NCBI GenBank assembly: GCA_019307945.1 | Contig: JAFDIS010000019.1 | Span: 1 to 45,449 of the forward strand | Reading direction: 5' to 3' | Length of the DNA: 45,449 nt | DNA from: Deltaproteobacteria bacterium | GTDB taxonomy: Bacteria > Desulfobacterota > DSM-4660 > Desulfatiglandales > Desulfatiglandaceae | In this document: positions 32,906-41,540 of the stretch, piece after piece | Layout of the letters: each line of letters begins with the position of its first letter | Numbering within the stretch: position 1 is the first letter of the stretch | Notes under the pieces: generated by a model | Seen by the model: only the letters and a program-made list of their open reading frames with translations | Told to the model about the DNA's origin: nothing | The model's database searches: none | Position numbers and translations under genes: made by a program

Positions 32906-33766
32906 ATGGACCTCGAAAAGGAGATTCAACAGGCCGCGCGACTGGTGAAGGATCCTGCGGGCAGGCAGGTGCGGGTCCTGGAAGACCAAGAGGCCGTAAG
33001 ACTGGCCGCCGCCTCCGGCCTATCCCCGGCCGCGGTATATGAGACTGCCCTGGCCCGTGAGATCGTACCCTATCGTTATCTCCGAAACCACGAGTGCATC
33101 TCCGTCAATGACCAGTTGCGCCTGGCCCGCTCCAGGGTCGCCGTGGTGGGCGCGGGAGGACTGGGCGGCAATGTGATTCTCCTCCTGGCCAGGATCGGAG
33201 TGGGCCGCATCGTGGTGGTGGATTCCGACCGCTTCGACGAGACTAATCTCAACCGCCAGGCCCTCTCAAGCATGGAAACGCTGGGTCTGCCCAAAGCGGA
33301 GGTCGCAGCAAGGATGGTTGAGGGCATAAATCCAGGCGTGGAGGTCATTGCACACACCGCGCGGCTGGATCCCTCCAACGGCATCTCTCTGCTCCGGGGA
33401 ACGCAGGTGGTGGTGGACGCACTGGACAACGTTCCTTCCAGGTTCGCCCTTCAGGACGCGGCCCGGGATCTGAATATCCCCCTAGTGCACGGCGCCATTG
33501 CGGGGTTCGAGGGCCAGGCGATGACCATCTTTCCCGAAGACCGCGGCATGAACCTCCTCTACGGCAAGAACCCGAAGGGGGAAAAGAGCGGCCGGCCCAC
33601 GCCGGAGGCCATGCTGGGTGTCCCAGCCATCACCCCCGCCCTGATCGCCGCCCTCCAGGCCATGGAGGTGTTGAAGATCCTCCTGGATCGCGGGCGGGTG
33701 CTCCGGAAGACCATGCTCCACGCGGACCTGGAGACGGGACGGATCGAGGAGTTTTCCTTTGGATAA
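32906..33766 (+). CDS. E1-like adenylyltransferase (ThiF/MoeB/HesA family)
   Basis: 286 residues from ATG 32906 with GGAGGAG upstream. The first ~60 residues are an unusual helical extension. The Rossmann core has VVGAGGLGGN (80-89), VVVDSDRFDETNLNRQAL and the Asp of DALDNVPSRF. The single Cys (64, NHECISVNDQ) is outside the usual catalytic position. The two CxxC zinc motifs of MoeB/ThiF are absent, so it is an adenylation-only, zinc-free form. It should activate the C-terminal Gly of the adjacent carrier. Confidence 0.88.
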   Translation: MDLEKEIQQAARLVKDPAGRQVRVLEDQEAVRLAAASGLSPAAVYETALAREIVPYRYLRNHECISVNDQLRLARSRVAVVGAGGLGGNVILLLARIGVGRIVVVDSDRFDETNLNRQALSSMETLGLPKAEVAARMVEGINPGVEVIAHTARLDPSNGISLLRGTQVVVDALDNVPSRFALQDAARDLNIPLVHGAIAGFEGQAMTIFPEDRGMNLLYGKNPKGEKSGRPTPEAMLGVPAITPALIAALQAMEVLKILLDRGRVLRKTMLHADLETGRIEEFSFG

Positions 33767-33915
33767 GGCCTTGAAAAAAGGCGGGAGGTCCGACTTTCCC
33801 CCCCGGGGAAGGGGCCGGCGTGCCAGGGATGAAACGCTCCTGTCACCTGTCTGGCCCCATCTCACTCAGGGTATTGCCCTTCCTCAAGTCCTGCGTCCTC
33901 TTGCCTTCCTTCTGA

Positions 33916-34194
33916 TCAGAATCTTCTGAGTTGCTCTTTGGTGCAGGTCCGCCAAACATGGCCCTGGGTCATGGGGGAGGCGTCCGCAAAGAGCAGCAGG
34001 GTGGATCTTCCTTCCACCAGGACCGCTTTGACCTTGTCCCCGATTTGGATCAGTTCGTCGTGCCGGAGCAGGGCACCCTCAAGGCTTCTGACCACGGCAA
34101 CGCCCGTGCGTTTCATCAGTTCAGCCGCACTGATCCGCTCTCCCGGTATGCCCACGAGTAGATGGCCGCGAAAACGTCCGTCGTTTCCCGACAT
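33916..34194 (-). CDS. Small protein of unknown function
   Basis: 92 residues from ATG 34194; a TTG at 34272 would add 26. Motifs include HLLVGIPGERISAAELMKRT, VVRSLEGALLRHDELIQIGD and VKAVLVEGRSTLLLFADASP. The short beta-rich make-up with a GD turn could be an OB or TOBE-like fold, but I do not recognise the family. It lies between the E1-like gene and an MBL gene, divergent from the latter, so it is probably part of the AOR neighbourhood by position. Confidence 0.6.
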   Translation of the reverse strand: MSGNDGRFRGHLLVGIPGERISAAELMKRTGVAVVRSLEGALLRHDELIQIGDKVKAVLVEGRSTLLLFADASPMTQGHVWRTCTKEQLRRF

Positions 34195-34288
34195 GCGGAG
34201 CCCGCATCCTGCCGGCGCCCCAATGACGCCCTGCCCGGATTTGCGCCCTGCCGTTAGGATCGTTGTTTGCAAAGTGATGTGACGGGTG

Positions 34289-34316
34289 TTTACATTCCGC
34301 GAAATTGTCTTATAAT
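34289..34316 (+). promoter_or_regulatory. Sigma70 promoter of the second MBL gene
   Basis: TTTACA (34289-34294), 16-bp spacer, perfect TATAAT (34311-34316). Expected transcription start near 34323, giving a 40-60 nt leader to the MBL start. Confidence 0.75.
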
Positions 34317-34362
34317 TCGATGGTCATTCACGGCCTCGGCGTTGCCCATATCCTGATCGTTG

Positions 34363-35271
34363 ATGGAAAGGAAGAGATCGCTTGTGGGAGAAGTGCTGAT
34401 AGAAATCGAACAGGAAGACCCGCGCTTCAAACGGTTCATCGGCGTGTGGCTCTGCGGGGAGCAGGAAACCGTCCTGGTGGACGTGGGGCCCGCTTCATCG
34501 GCCTCGGCCCTGGTGCAAGAGCTGAAGGAACGCGGTGTGGATCGGATCGATTACATTCTCCTCACCCACATCCACCTCGACCACTGCGGCGGTCTGCCGG
34601 CCGTGATGGCCGCTTACCCCATGGCCCGGGTAATATGCCACCAGAAGGCAGTGCCTTTCCTGGTGAATCCATCGACCCTCTGGGAAGGGAGCCTCAAGGT
34701 GCTGGGCAAAGTGGCTGAGATGTACGGAGAGCCCCGGGGCGTGCCCCGGGAGCGGCTCATCTCACACACAGCCTGGCAGGGAGAGCGGATCAGGGTCCTG
34801 GAGACCCCGGGCCACGCGGCACACCACCTGAGCTTCCGGTACGGAGACCGTCTTTTCGTTGGGGAGGCCGCTGGGACGTATCACCGGTTGGGCGGGGGGG
34901 AATACCTGCGTCCCCCGACGCCGCCGCGGTTTTTTTTCGACACGTGTGTGGAAAGTGTGGAACGCCTGCTCCGGGAAGATGACCTGCCCGTCTTTTTCGC
35001 CCATTTCGGTCGGGCCGAAAGCTCGCACAGGATCCTTCGATGGTACAGGGATCAGCTTTTTCTGTGGAAAGAGGTGATCGCCCGCATCACAAGTGAGGTA
35101 TCACGGAACCCGGAGGATGCCTGCATCGAGGCGCTCCTGGCGGAGGACCCAAGGCTCGGACCCTTTTCCATGATGGATCCCGAATGCCGCGCCAGGGAAC
35201 GCTATTTCATGAAAAACTCCGTTAGAGGGTTTCTGGGGTATCTGGAAGGCGACGGGAAACCTGGGCGGTGA
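34363..35271 (+). CDS. MBL-fold metallo-hydrolase
   Basis: 302 residues from ATG 34363; GTG 34384 with AAGGAAGAG upstream is a good alternative. The metal motif THIHLDHCGG is complete, followed by a later TPGHAAHHLSF His and GEAAGTY at the bridging-ligand position, where an Asp would be usual but Glu appears. Near the end, FFAHFGRAESS supplies the last His. The C-terminal ~80 residues are helical. Thioester, phosphodiester or lactone hydrolase are all possible. It has its own strong promoter. Confidence 0.85.
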   Translation: MERKRSLVGEVLIEIEQEDPRFKRFIGVWLCGEQETVLVDVGPASSASALVQELKERGVDRIDYILLTHIHLDHCGGLPAVMAAYPMARVICHQKAVPFLVNPSTLWEGSLKVLGKVAEMYGEPRGVPRERLISHTAWQGERIRVLETPGHAAHHLSFRYGDRLFVGEAAGTYHRLGGGEYLRPPTPPRFFFDTCVESVERLLREDDLPVFFAHFGRAESSHRILRWYRDQLFLWKEVIARITSEVSRNPEDACIEALLAEDPRLGPFSMMDPECRARERYFMKNSVRGFLGYLEGDGKPGR

Positions 35272-35345
35272 GGGCCTCGGGGTCTCCGCGAACCGGGCTT
35301 ACCGTCTCGCCCACTATTTCCTTGTGTAATACTGGGAAATAATGG

Positions 35346-35374
35346 TTGAAAAAGGGCTCGTTGAGACGCATAAT
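35346..35374 (+). promoter_or_regulatory. Sigma70 promoter of the Fur-FeoA gene
   Basis: TTGAAA (35346-35351), 17-bp spacer, CATAAT (35369-35374), each box with five of six consensus matches, 90 bp before the start codon. No obvious classic Fur palindrome overlaps it. Confidence 0.65.
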
Positions 35375-35463
35375 ATGCCATGGACGTCAGTCGCCGCGGT
35401 GTTGCGGTCCCCTCAAGGATAGCTGAAGGGAACCGGAGGCGGGAAGGATGGGAGTGATGCAAG

Positions 35464-36174
35464 ATGGCGGACCACAATTATCTTGAGAAGAAAAACTTCA
35501 GGGCCCTCCTGGAGCAGGACCACATGGACCGATCCCAGGACGCCCTTCATGTGATCGATACGTTTCTGGACACGGAAGCGCACGTCACCGTGGACGAACT
35601 CCAACAGCTCCTGCGGGCACGGGGGTATGATCTGGACCGCGAGTTCGTCTCGCGGTGCATGGCCCGGATGGTGCGGATGGGCTTTGCCCATGAGACCGAA
35701 TTCGATCAACAGCCCGTGAGATACGAGCATCGGCATTTGGGTCGTCACCACGACCATCTGATCTGTACCAAGTGCGGGGAAATCACCGAGTTTTCAGACC
35801 GCGAACTGGAACGGCTCCAGCTCGAAATCGCCACCCGGCACGGGTTTTACATGCTTCAGCACAAGATGGAGATCTACGGGCTTTGCTCCAGGTGTTTGGA
35901 AAAAAGGGAGCCGCTCATGCCCCTTACCATGGCCAAGCCCGGAGAAGGGCTTGTGATCAAGGAGATCGTCGGGGGGCGCATGGGCCGTTCCCGTCTGGCT
36001 TCCATGGGTCTGAGGCCCGGAGATCGGGTGGAGGTGATCACCAACCACGGCCACGGCAGAATTATCCTGGGGCACGATTGCACGAGGCTCGCCATCGGAC
36101 GGGGGGTGGCACAAAAGATCCTGGTCAGCAGCGTGGACAAGCAGACCGCCGACTCTGTTTGCAATGAAGATTGA
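35464..36174 (+). CDS. Fur-family repressor fused to a FeoA domain
   Basis: 236 residues. Residues 1-150 are a Fur protein: helical DNA-binding half, RHHDHLICTKCGEITEF with Cys101/Cys104, and Cys141/Cys144 (GLCSRC) for structural zinc. Residues ~152-230 are a FeoA/SH3-like domain (MAKPGEGLVIKEIVGGRMGR, RLASMGLRPGDRVEVI, RLAIGRGVAQKILV). Fur plus C-terminal FeoA in one chain suggests a metal-responsive repressor with an extra regulatory SH3-like module, analogous in layout to DtxR-type proteins. No feoB is in the window. It converges with the kinase gene 17 bp away. Confidence 0.9.
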   Translation: MADHNYLEKKNFRALLEQDHMDRSQDALHVIDTFLDTEAHVTVDELQQLLRARGYDLDREFVSRCMARMVRMGFAHETEFDQQPVRYEHRHLGRHHDHLICTKCGEITEFSDRELERLQLEIATRHGFYMLQHKMEIYGLCSRCLEKREPLMPLTMAKPGEGLVIKEIVGGRMGRSRLASMGLRPGDRVEVITNHGHGRIILGHDCTRLAIGRGVAQKILVSSVDKQTADSVCNED

Positions 36175-36191
36175 GACACGCAATGGTCCCA

Positions 36192-36914
36192 TCACGCGAC
36201 TTTTTGAAGCCAGTCCCGAAGCCGGTCCCGGATTCCTCGAACGATTCTTTCCCCCAGGCCACGGTGCCGATACCGCCGCAACCGTTCCGAAGAGACGCGG
36301 TGAGGAAGATGCCGGAGCTTCAGCTTGGTGACGGCGTCTTCGTCGTCCCGCAGGAAGCGACGGTAGATCAGGTTGAAGGGGGGCAGGCGGCATTCCCCTT
36401 TTGATATGGAAGCCCCCCAGTCCACGATGTAAGGAAGCCCGTCCCGCCCCAGGAGCACATTTGGCGCACGCTTCAGATCGCAGTGGGCCAATCCCCTTTC
36501 GTGGATCCGCCGAACAAGGTCCTCGAGGGCCTCGAAAAAACTCTCCGGCAGGACCATCTCACGTTCCAGTTTCTCCACGCTGCGGGCGGGAATTTCTTCC
36601 AGGACCAGAGCCAGGCCGTCCAGGACGCGGTAGAGGCGAGGCACGCCCGCAAGTCCCTGGAGCTTCCGGTATGCCCGCTTTTCCCGCCACACCAGGAAAC
36701 GGCCCGCCGTGTGCCTGAAAAGGGCCCGGTTTCCGCTGAAGTCCTTTACCACGGCCCGGACGCCCTTCTCCTCCACGATCCAGATGGTGGGCCTGGTGCT
36801 GGTGGCGCGGCGCAGCACGGCCTTGTGAATCAGGGGAAGATCGCTTCGCTTCAGAGACTCGAACATGGCATCCCGAAACAGGTGACCGATCCCTTTTGCC
36901 CCATCAGGAGGCAT
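36192..36914 (-). CDS. RIO/LPS-kinase-like small protein kinase
   Basis: 240 residues from ATG 36914; the ATG overlaps the hypD stop by 11 nt, so the two are coupled (a GTG at 36947 is also open). Kinase motifs: VVKDFSGNRALF with the N-lobe Lys, ALVLEEIPA for the hinge, HCDLKRAPNVLLG for the catalytic loop and YIVDWGASIS with Asp for metal binding. The short form without an activation segment resembles RIO or heptose (Waa/KdkA-like) kinases. The target is unknown. Its place at the end of a hydrogenase maturation operon is unexpected. Confidence 0.8.
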   Translation of the reverse strand: MPPDGAKGIGHLFRDAMFESLKRSDLPLIHKAVLRRATSTRPTIWIVEEKGVRAVVKDFSGNRALFRHTAGRFLVWREKRAYRKLQGLAGVPRLYRVLDGLALVLEEIPARSVEKLEREMVLPESFFEALEDLVRRIHERGLAHCDLKRAPNVLLGRDGLPYIVDWGASISKGECRLPPFNLIYRRFLRDDEDAVTKLKLRHLPHRVSSERLRRYRHRGLGERIVRGIRDRLRDWLQKVA

Positions 36915-37989
36915 GGTACTTGAAATAGGCCGCACAGGTACCCTCACCGGACACCATACAGGGACCGATCGGATTCCGGGGGGTACAGGCCTTGCGGAAA
37001 AGGCTGCATTCAGGGGGTCTCACCGCACCTCTGAGGACCTCCGCGCAGCGACAACCCGGCGGTTCAGGCACCTCGGGCACGTCGAGGTCAAAGGCCAGGG
37101 CCGCGTTTCGTTCCTGGAATTCTTCCCGAAGGTCCAGACCGCTGCGGGGGATCGGACCCAGGCCTCTCCAGTGTGCGTCATAGGGCTCGAAGACCTCTTC
37201 CATGACCGCGAGGGCGGCCCGGTTTCCCTCGGGCGACACGGCACGCCGATACTGGATCTCCACACGCGGGACTCCTTCTTCGATCTGCCTGACGAGCATC
37301 AGGATCCCCTGGAGGATGTCCAGCGGTTCGAAACCGGTGACCACACAGGGCACTCCGAATCTTCGGACAACCGATTCGTAGGCCTCCGTGCCGATGATGG
37401 TGGTCACGTGGCCGGGGCAGATGAATCCGTCGATGGCCAGATCCCCTCCTGAGAGCAGAGCATCCATGGCCGGGGGCAGGCACTTGTGGACCGAGAGGAC
37501 CTGAAAATTGGAAAAGCCTTCCGCCTGGGCCGCCTTGACCGAGGCAGCCACTGTGGGTGCCGTGGTTTCGAAGCCTATCCCAAGGAAGACCACCTTTCGC
37601 TCCGGGTTTTCCCGGGCGATGTTGAGGGCGTCGAAGGTGGAATAGACCATGCGCACGTCGGCCCCTTGCGCCATTTCATTGCGGAAGGAGGAACGGGACC
37701 CCGGAACACGTATCATGTCGCCGAAAGTGGCCAGTATGACTTCCGGATGCCTTGTCAGGGCTATTGCCCGGTCGATATCCCTCGTGGCGGTCACGCACAC
37801 GGGGCAGCCGGGGCCCGAGACCAGTTCAATGGTCTCGGGCAGGAGGCTCCTTATGCCGTGTTTGAAGATGGCCATGGTGTGTGTGCCGCAGATTTCCATG
37901 AGCCTCACATGACGCGTGGAGATCCCGTGGAGCTGTTCAGAGAGGCCGCGGGCCACCGAGCCGTCCCGGTATTCGTCCATGTATTTCAT
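36904..37989 (-). CDS. hypD: Hydrogenase maturation protein HypD
   Basis: 361 residues from ATG 37989, with GGCGGAG upstream; the ATG overlaps the hypF stop. Motifs are complete: EICGTHTMAIFKHG, SGPGCPVCVT, GFETTAPTVA, FICPGHVTTIIG, and the C-terminal Cys cluster (GCRCAEVL, PECSLFRKACTPRNPIGPC, GEGTC). HypD carries a [4Fe-4S] cluster and assembles the Fe(CN)2CO unit together with HypC. No hypC is found beside it. The open frame to 38403 is a shadow of hypF. Confidence 0.94.
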   Translation of the reverse strand: MKYMDEYRDGSVARGLSEQLHGISTRHVRLMEICGTHTMAIFKHGIRSLLPETIELVSGPGCPVCVTATRDIDRAIALTRHPEVILATFGDMIRVPGSRSSFRNEMAQGADVRMVYSTFDALNIARENPERKVVFLGIGFETTAPTVAASVKAAQAEGFSNFQVLSVHKCLPPAMDALLSGGDLAIDGFICPGHVTTIIGTEAYESVVRRFGVPCVVTGFEPLDILQGILMLVRQIEEGVPRVEIQYRRAVSPEGNRAALAVMEEVFEPYDAHWRGLGPIPRSGLDLREEFQERNAALAFDLDVPEVPEPPGCRCAEVLRGAVRPPECSLFRKACTPRNPIGPCMVSGEGTCAAYFKYHAS

Positions 37990-40301
37990 GTACTCCGCCC
38001 TTCTTCGAATGCGCCTTTTCGTCCCGCATGCCTCCACCCGGCGCAGACCGCCTGTCCCAGAGCCAGCCCCCCGTCGTTGGCGGGCCCGAGGCGGTGGCTG
38101 TGCACGGAAAACCCGCGCTGTTCCAGGGCGCGGGTGAGGCCCAGCAAGAGAGTGACGTTTTGAAAAGAGCCCCCGCTCAATACCACGGTGCTCAGGCCCT
38201 CTTGTTCTCGGATCCTTTCGCAGGCCGCAGCGCACAGGCGAACGCACGTATTGTGAAAGCGCCTGCTGATGATTCCCTTGGACACGCCGCGCATCAGATC
38301 CCCCACGATCCCTCTCAATGTCTCCCGGACACGGATGATCATCATGCCCGCTTCTTCGGCGATTTCCCACCCGTAGGCCCCATTTTCTCGAGGGCTCTGG
38401 CACATTTCCAGTTCCACCGCGGCCTGTCCCTCATAGGCGATCTCATCCCGGATCCCCAGGAGAGCAGCCACGGCGTCAAAGAGCCTCCCACAACTGGAAG
38501 TTAGTGGCGCGTTGAACCCCCCCCGCGCCATTTGCAGGATGACCCGGGCTTTCCGCCGGTCGAGCCGCTGAACGAACCGGATAGGGAGGTCGAAGAGGTC
38601 TTCTTCGAAAACGTGGTAGAGGTAGACCAGTGCCATCCTCCAAGGGGACCTCGAGGCGGCATCGCCCCCTGGCAGGGGTACGTATTCGAGGTGCCCCCGG
38701 CGGCGGAAGGAGACGAGATCCGCCAGCAAGAATTCGCATCCCCAGACTTTGCCGTCCGAGCCATATCCCGTTCCGTCGAAGGCCAGGCCGATGACAGGCC
38801 CCTCCAGGCCGTGTTCCGCCATGCAGGATACCACGTGCGCATGGTGGTGCTGGACCGCCGTGGTGGCGGAGCTGCTGCGCTCGAGGGCATAGCGGGTGCT
38901 CAGGTAGTCGGGATGCAGGTCATGTGCCACCAGCGAGGGCTTGATCTCCAGAATCCGTTCCAGGTGGGAGACGGTCAAGCGCAGGAACTCCTCGGTCTCG
39001 AGGTTTTCCAGATCTCCGATATGCTGGCTCAGAAAGGCCTCATTGCGGCGCGTCAGGCATACGGTGTTCTTTAGTTCCCCGCCCACCGCCAGCACACGGG
39101 GCAGGTCCTTCCACTGTTCCGGGAGAAACACGGGGACCGGTACATAGCCCCTGGAGCGTCTGATCTGTCTCGTCACGCCTCCCACCACCCGAACCACGGA
39201 GTCGTCGCTCCGCAGGTGGATGTCGCGGTCGTGGACAAGGAAATAGTCGGCGATCCCGCGCAGGTTGTCGAACGCCTCCTCGTTCCGGATGTTGATGGGT
39301 TCCTCGGTCCGGTTTCCGCTGGTCATGACCAGGGCCCGATATGGACCTTCCATGAGGAGGTGGTGGAGGGGCGTGTAGGGCAGCATGATGCCCACAAAGC
39401 GGTTCCTGGGCGCCACCTGTGGGCTCAGGCCGTGCCGCCGTCGCTTCCTGAGCAGGACGATGGGACGCTGGATGGAGGTCAGGGCCCTGGCCTCTTCATC
39501 ATCCACGTGGGCCAATTCCCTGGCCGTGGGAAGGTCCCGGACCATGACGGCGAGGGGCTTTTCCTCCCGGTGTTTCCTGCGGCGAAGGCGGACCACGGCC
39601 CGGTGATCGGCGGCGTCGACAGCAAGGTGAAAGCCCCCGAGACCCTTGATCGCCAGGATGCGACCCCGGGACAGGAGAGAGACGGCCTGTCCGAGGGGGT
39701 CATGCGAGGCAAGGAGGGCCCCCTTCGCATCATGCAGGAAAAGGCGGGGGCCACAGTCCCAGCATGCATTGGGCTGCGCGTGAAACCGGCGATCCCCGGG
39801 GTCTTCATATTCGGATCGACAGGCGGGGCACATGGTGAACCTGCGCATGGTGGTGGCTGGGCGGTCATAAGGAATGTCCGTTATGATGGTGTATCTAGGG
39901 CCGCAGTTGGTGCAGTTGATGAAAGGATAAGCGAATCTGCGGTCTGAGGGATCCCGCAATTCCCGAAGGCAATCGGGGCATGTCGCCACATCGGGCGAGA
40001 TCAAGGTGTTGCGCTCGGGACCCTGGACGCTTTCGATGATTCGAAAGGTCTCCGAGCGGCCCAGGGGCATGGGTTCCCATGCCACGGAGGCTATGTGGGC
40101 AAGGGGAGGGGGATCGGACTGAACGGTCCGGAAAAAACGTTCCAGGTCCGCCTCGTTCCCCTCTACCTCCAGGTCAACTCCATACGGGGTGTTGGTCACA
40201 TAACCGCTCAGCCCGTAACGCCGGGCCAGTTGGTAGATGAACGGCCTGAAGCCCACGCCTTGGACGATTCCCTGGATAATGCCTCTGGCGCGTTTCTTCA
40301 T
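37986..40301 (-). CDS. hypF: Carbamoyltransferase HypF
   Basis: 771 residues, full length. N-terminal acylphosphatase domain (GIVQGVGFRPFIYQLARRYG), zinc-finger pairs CPDC/CTNC and CPAC/CWDC at ~110-185, YrdC-like domain (ILAIKGLGGFHLAVDA), and a Kae1-like C-terminus with HHHAHVVSCMAEHG, AFDGTGYGSDGK and LSGGSFQNVTLL. It makes the thiocarbamate on HypE that becomes the cyanide ligands of NiFe hydrogenase. hypB ends 7 nt upstream and hypD overlaps downstream. Confidence 0.95.
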   Translation of the reverse strand: MKKRARGIIQGIVQGVGFRPFIYQLARRYGLSGYVTNTPYGVDLEVEGNEADLERFFRTVQSDPPPLAHIASVAWEPMPLGRSETFRIIESVQGPERNTLISPDVATCPDCLRELRDPSDRRFAYPFINCTNCGPRYTIITDIPYDRPATTMRRFTMCPACRSEYEDPGDRRFHAQPNACWDCGPRLFLHDAKGALLASHDPLGQAVSLLSRGRILAIKGLGGFHLAVDAADHRAVVRLRRRKHREEKPLAVMVRDLPTARELAHVDDEEARALTSIQRPIVLLRKRRRHGLSPQVAPRNRFVGIMLPYTPLHHLLMEGPYRALVMTSGNRTEEPINIRNEEAFDNLRGIADYFLVHDRDIHLRSDDSVVRVVGGVTRQIRRSRGYVPVPVFLPEQWKDLPRVLAVGGELKNTVCLTRRNEAFLSQHIGDLENLETEEFLRLTVSHLERILEIKPSLVAHDLHPDYLSTRYALERSSSATTAVQHHHAHVVSCMAEHGLEGPVIGLAFDGTGYGSDGKVWGCEFLLADLVSFRRRGHLEYVPLPGGDAASRSPWRMALVYLYHVFEEDLFDLPIRFVQRLDRRKARVILQMARGGFNAPLTSSCGRLFDAVAALLGIRDEIAYEGQAAVELEMCQSPRENGAYGWEIAEEAGMMIIRVRETLRGIVGDLMRGVSKGIISRRFHNTCVRLCAAACERIREQEGLSTVVLSGGSFQNVTLLLGLTRALEQRGFSVHSHRLGPANDGGLALGQAVCAGWRHAGRKGAFEEGRST

Positions 40302-40308
40302 TAGGGTT

Positions 40309-40968
40309 TCAGGCCGATTTCCTTTTGCGGACCGTCTCCACGAGCCATTCGCACCAGGCGTCCAGGCCTTCTCCCGTCTTGCAGGAGATATCGAAGATGG
40401 TCAGGTGCGGATTCACCTTCAAGGCCTCCTCCCGGATCTTTTCCACGTCGCAGTCCACATAAGGTACGAGGTCGATCTTGTTGATCAACAGGACACGGGA
40501 TTCATGGAACATGAGGGGGTACTTGGCGGGCTTGTCCTCACCCTCGGTGACGCTGAGAATCATGGCTTTGAAGTCTTCTCCCACCTGGAATTCGGCGGGA
40601 CAAACCAGGTTTCCCACGTTTTCCACCACCAGCAGGTCGAGTTCATCAAAATCGAATTCCTCGAAGGTATCCCGGATCATGTTGCCGTCCAGGTGGCAGG
40701 CGCCCCCCGTGTTGATCTGGACCACGGGGATCCCGAACCGCGCGATGCGCTCGGCGTCCTGGGATGACTGTATGTCTCCTTCTATCACTCCCAGGCGGAT
40801 TTTCCCCTGCACGGCCTCGATGGTCTTTTCCAGCAGACTCGTCTTGCCGGCCCCGGGAGAACTCATGAGATTGAAGACCGTGACGCCTTTTTCATCAAAG
40901 AGTTCCCGGTTTTGCCGTGCAATACGGTCATTGGCTTCCAGGATGTCCTTGACCACGGATATTTTCAT
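40309..40968 (-). CDS. hypB: Hydrogenase nickel incorporation GTPase HypB
   Basis: 219 residues. G1 SSPGAGKTSLL, GVIEGDIQSSQDAER, the metal-binding GGACHLDGN with Cys and His, NVGNLVCPAEF, and NKIDLVPYVD for guanine recognition. No N-terminal CxxCGC or His-rich nickel store is present, so it is the minimal form. HypB inserts Ni into the large subunit with HypA. It lies 141 bp downstream of hypA. Confidence 0.95.
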   Translation of the reverse strand: MKISVVKDILEANDRIARQNRELFDEKGVTVFNLMSSPGAGKTSLLEKTIEAVQGKIRLGVIEGDIQSSQDAERIARFGIPVVQINTGGACHLDGNMIRDTFEEFDFDELDLLVVENVGNLVCPAEFQVGEDFKAMILSVTEGEDKPAKYPLMFHESRVLLINKIDLVPYVDCDVEKIREEALKVNPHLTIFDISCKTGEGLDAWCEWLVETVRKRKSA

Positions 40969-41109
40969 GATCCTTCTCCTTGCATTTCGGCCCCCCGGGG
41001 TTCCCTTGTTGCTGCTCCCGGCGGGGCCCTGGAATCTATATTTTTTCCTTTTCCTGTGACCCCCTGCATCTTCCTGGCAGGGAGTATGGGACGCCGCGGG
41101 GGGCGTGGT

Positions 41110-41451
41110 TCAGTCCACCTCCATCTCCACGATGGAAAGGTCTTGCCCGGCCTCGGTTCTAATGTTGGTTCCTTGGCACAGAGGGCATACGAAGGTGTAG
41201 TTTTCCACCTCAAAGTTCTCCCGGCAGTCCTGGCAAAAGGCCTTGAGGGGGATTATTTCCATGTCGAGTCTTGCCCCCTCCAGCTCCGTACCTGAGACGA
41301 TCACATTGAAGCAGAAGGAGAGGGATTCGGGAACGATCGCCGACAATTGACCCACGTGGAGCTTGACCGACCGAAGCCTGTGCACGTTGTGCCGGGCCAT
41401 CTCCTCCTTGAGGATATCCACCAGGCTTTGGGCAATGGACATTTCGTGCAT
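41110..41451 (-). CDS. hypA: Hydrogenase maturation nickel metallochaperone HypA
   Basis: 113 residues from ATG 41451 (MHEMSIAQSL, with His2 as the Ni ligand); the open frame to 41679 is a shadow of the upstream gene. Zinc site: FCQDC and FVCPLC, two CxxC pairs. Family length matches. It delivers nickel to HypB and the hydrogenase. It follows the DUF2333 gene by 89 bp on the same strand. Confidence 0.95.
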   Translation of the reverse strand: MHEMSIAQSLVDILKEEMARHNVHRLRSVKLHVGQLSAIVPESLSFCFNVIVSGTELEGARLDMEIIPLKAFCQDCRENFEVENYTFVCPLCQGTNIRTEAGQDLSIVEMEVD

Positions 41452-41540
41452 GATCGGGCCGCCCGTCCTTAGGAAAAAGGTCAAAGGACACCCGGCGGCG
41501 GGCCCGTAGTTCGTCCCGCCTCGGAGGTCCCCATCTTCCC

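Noticed and set aside
37990-38403. N-terminal extension of HypD to 499 residues
   Set aside because: The extra sequence is the hypF 3' end read in another frame; HypD proteins begin at the MKYMDEY start and are about 360 residues.
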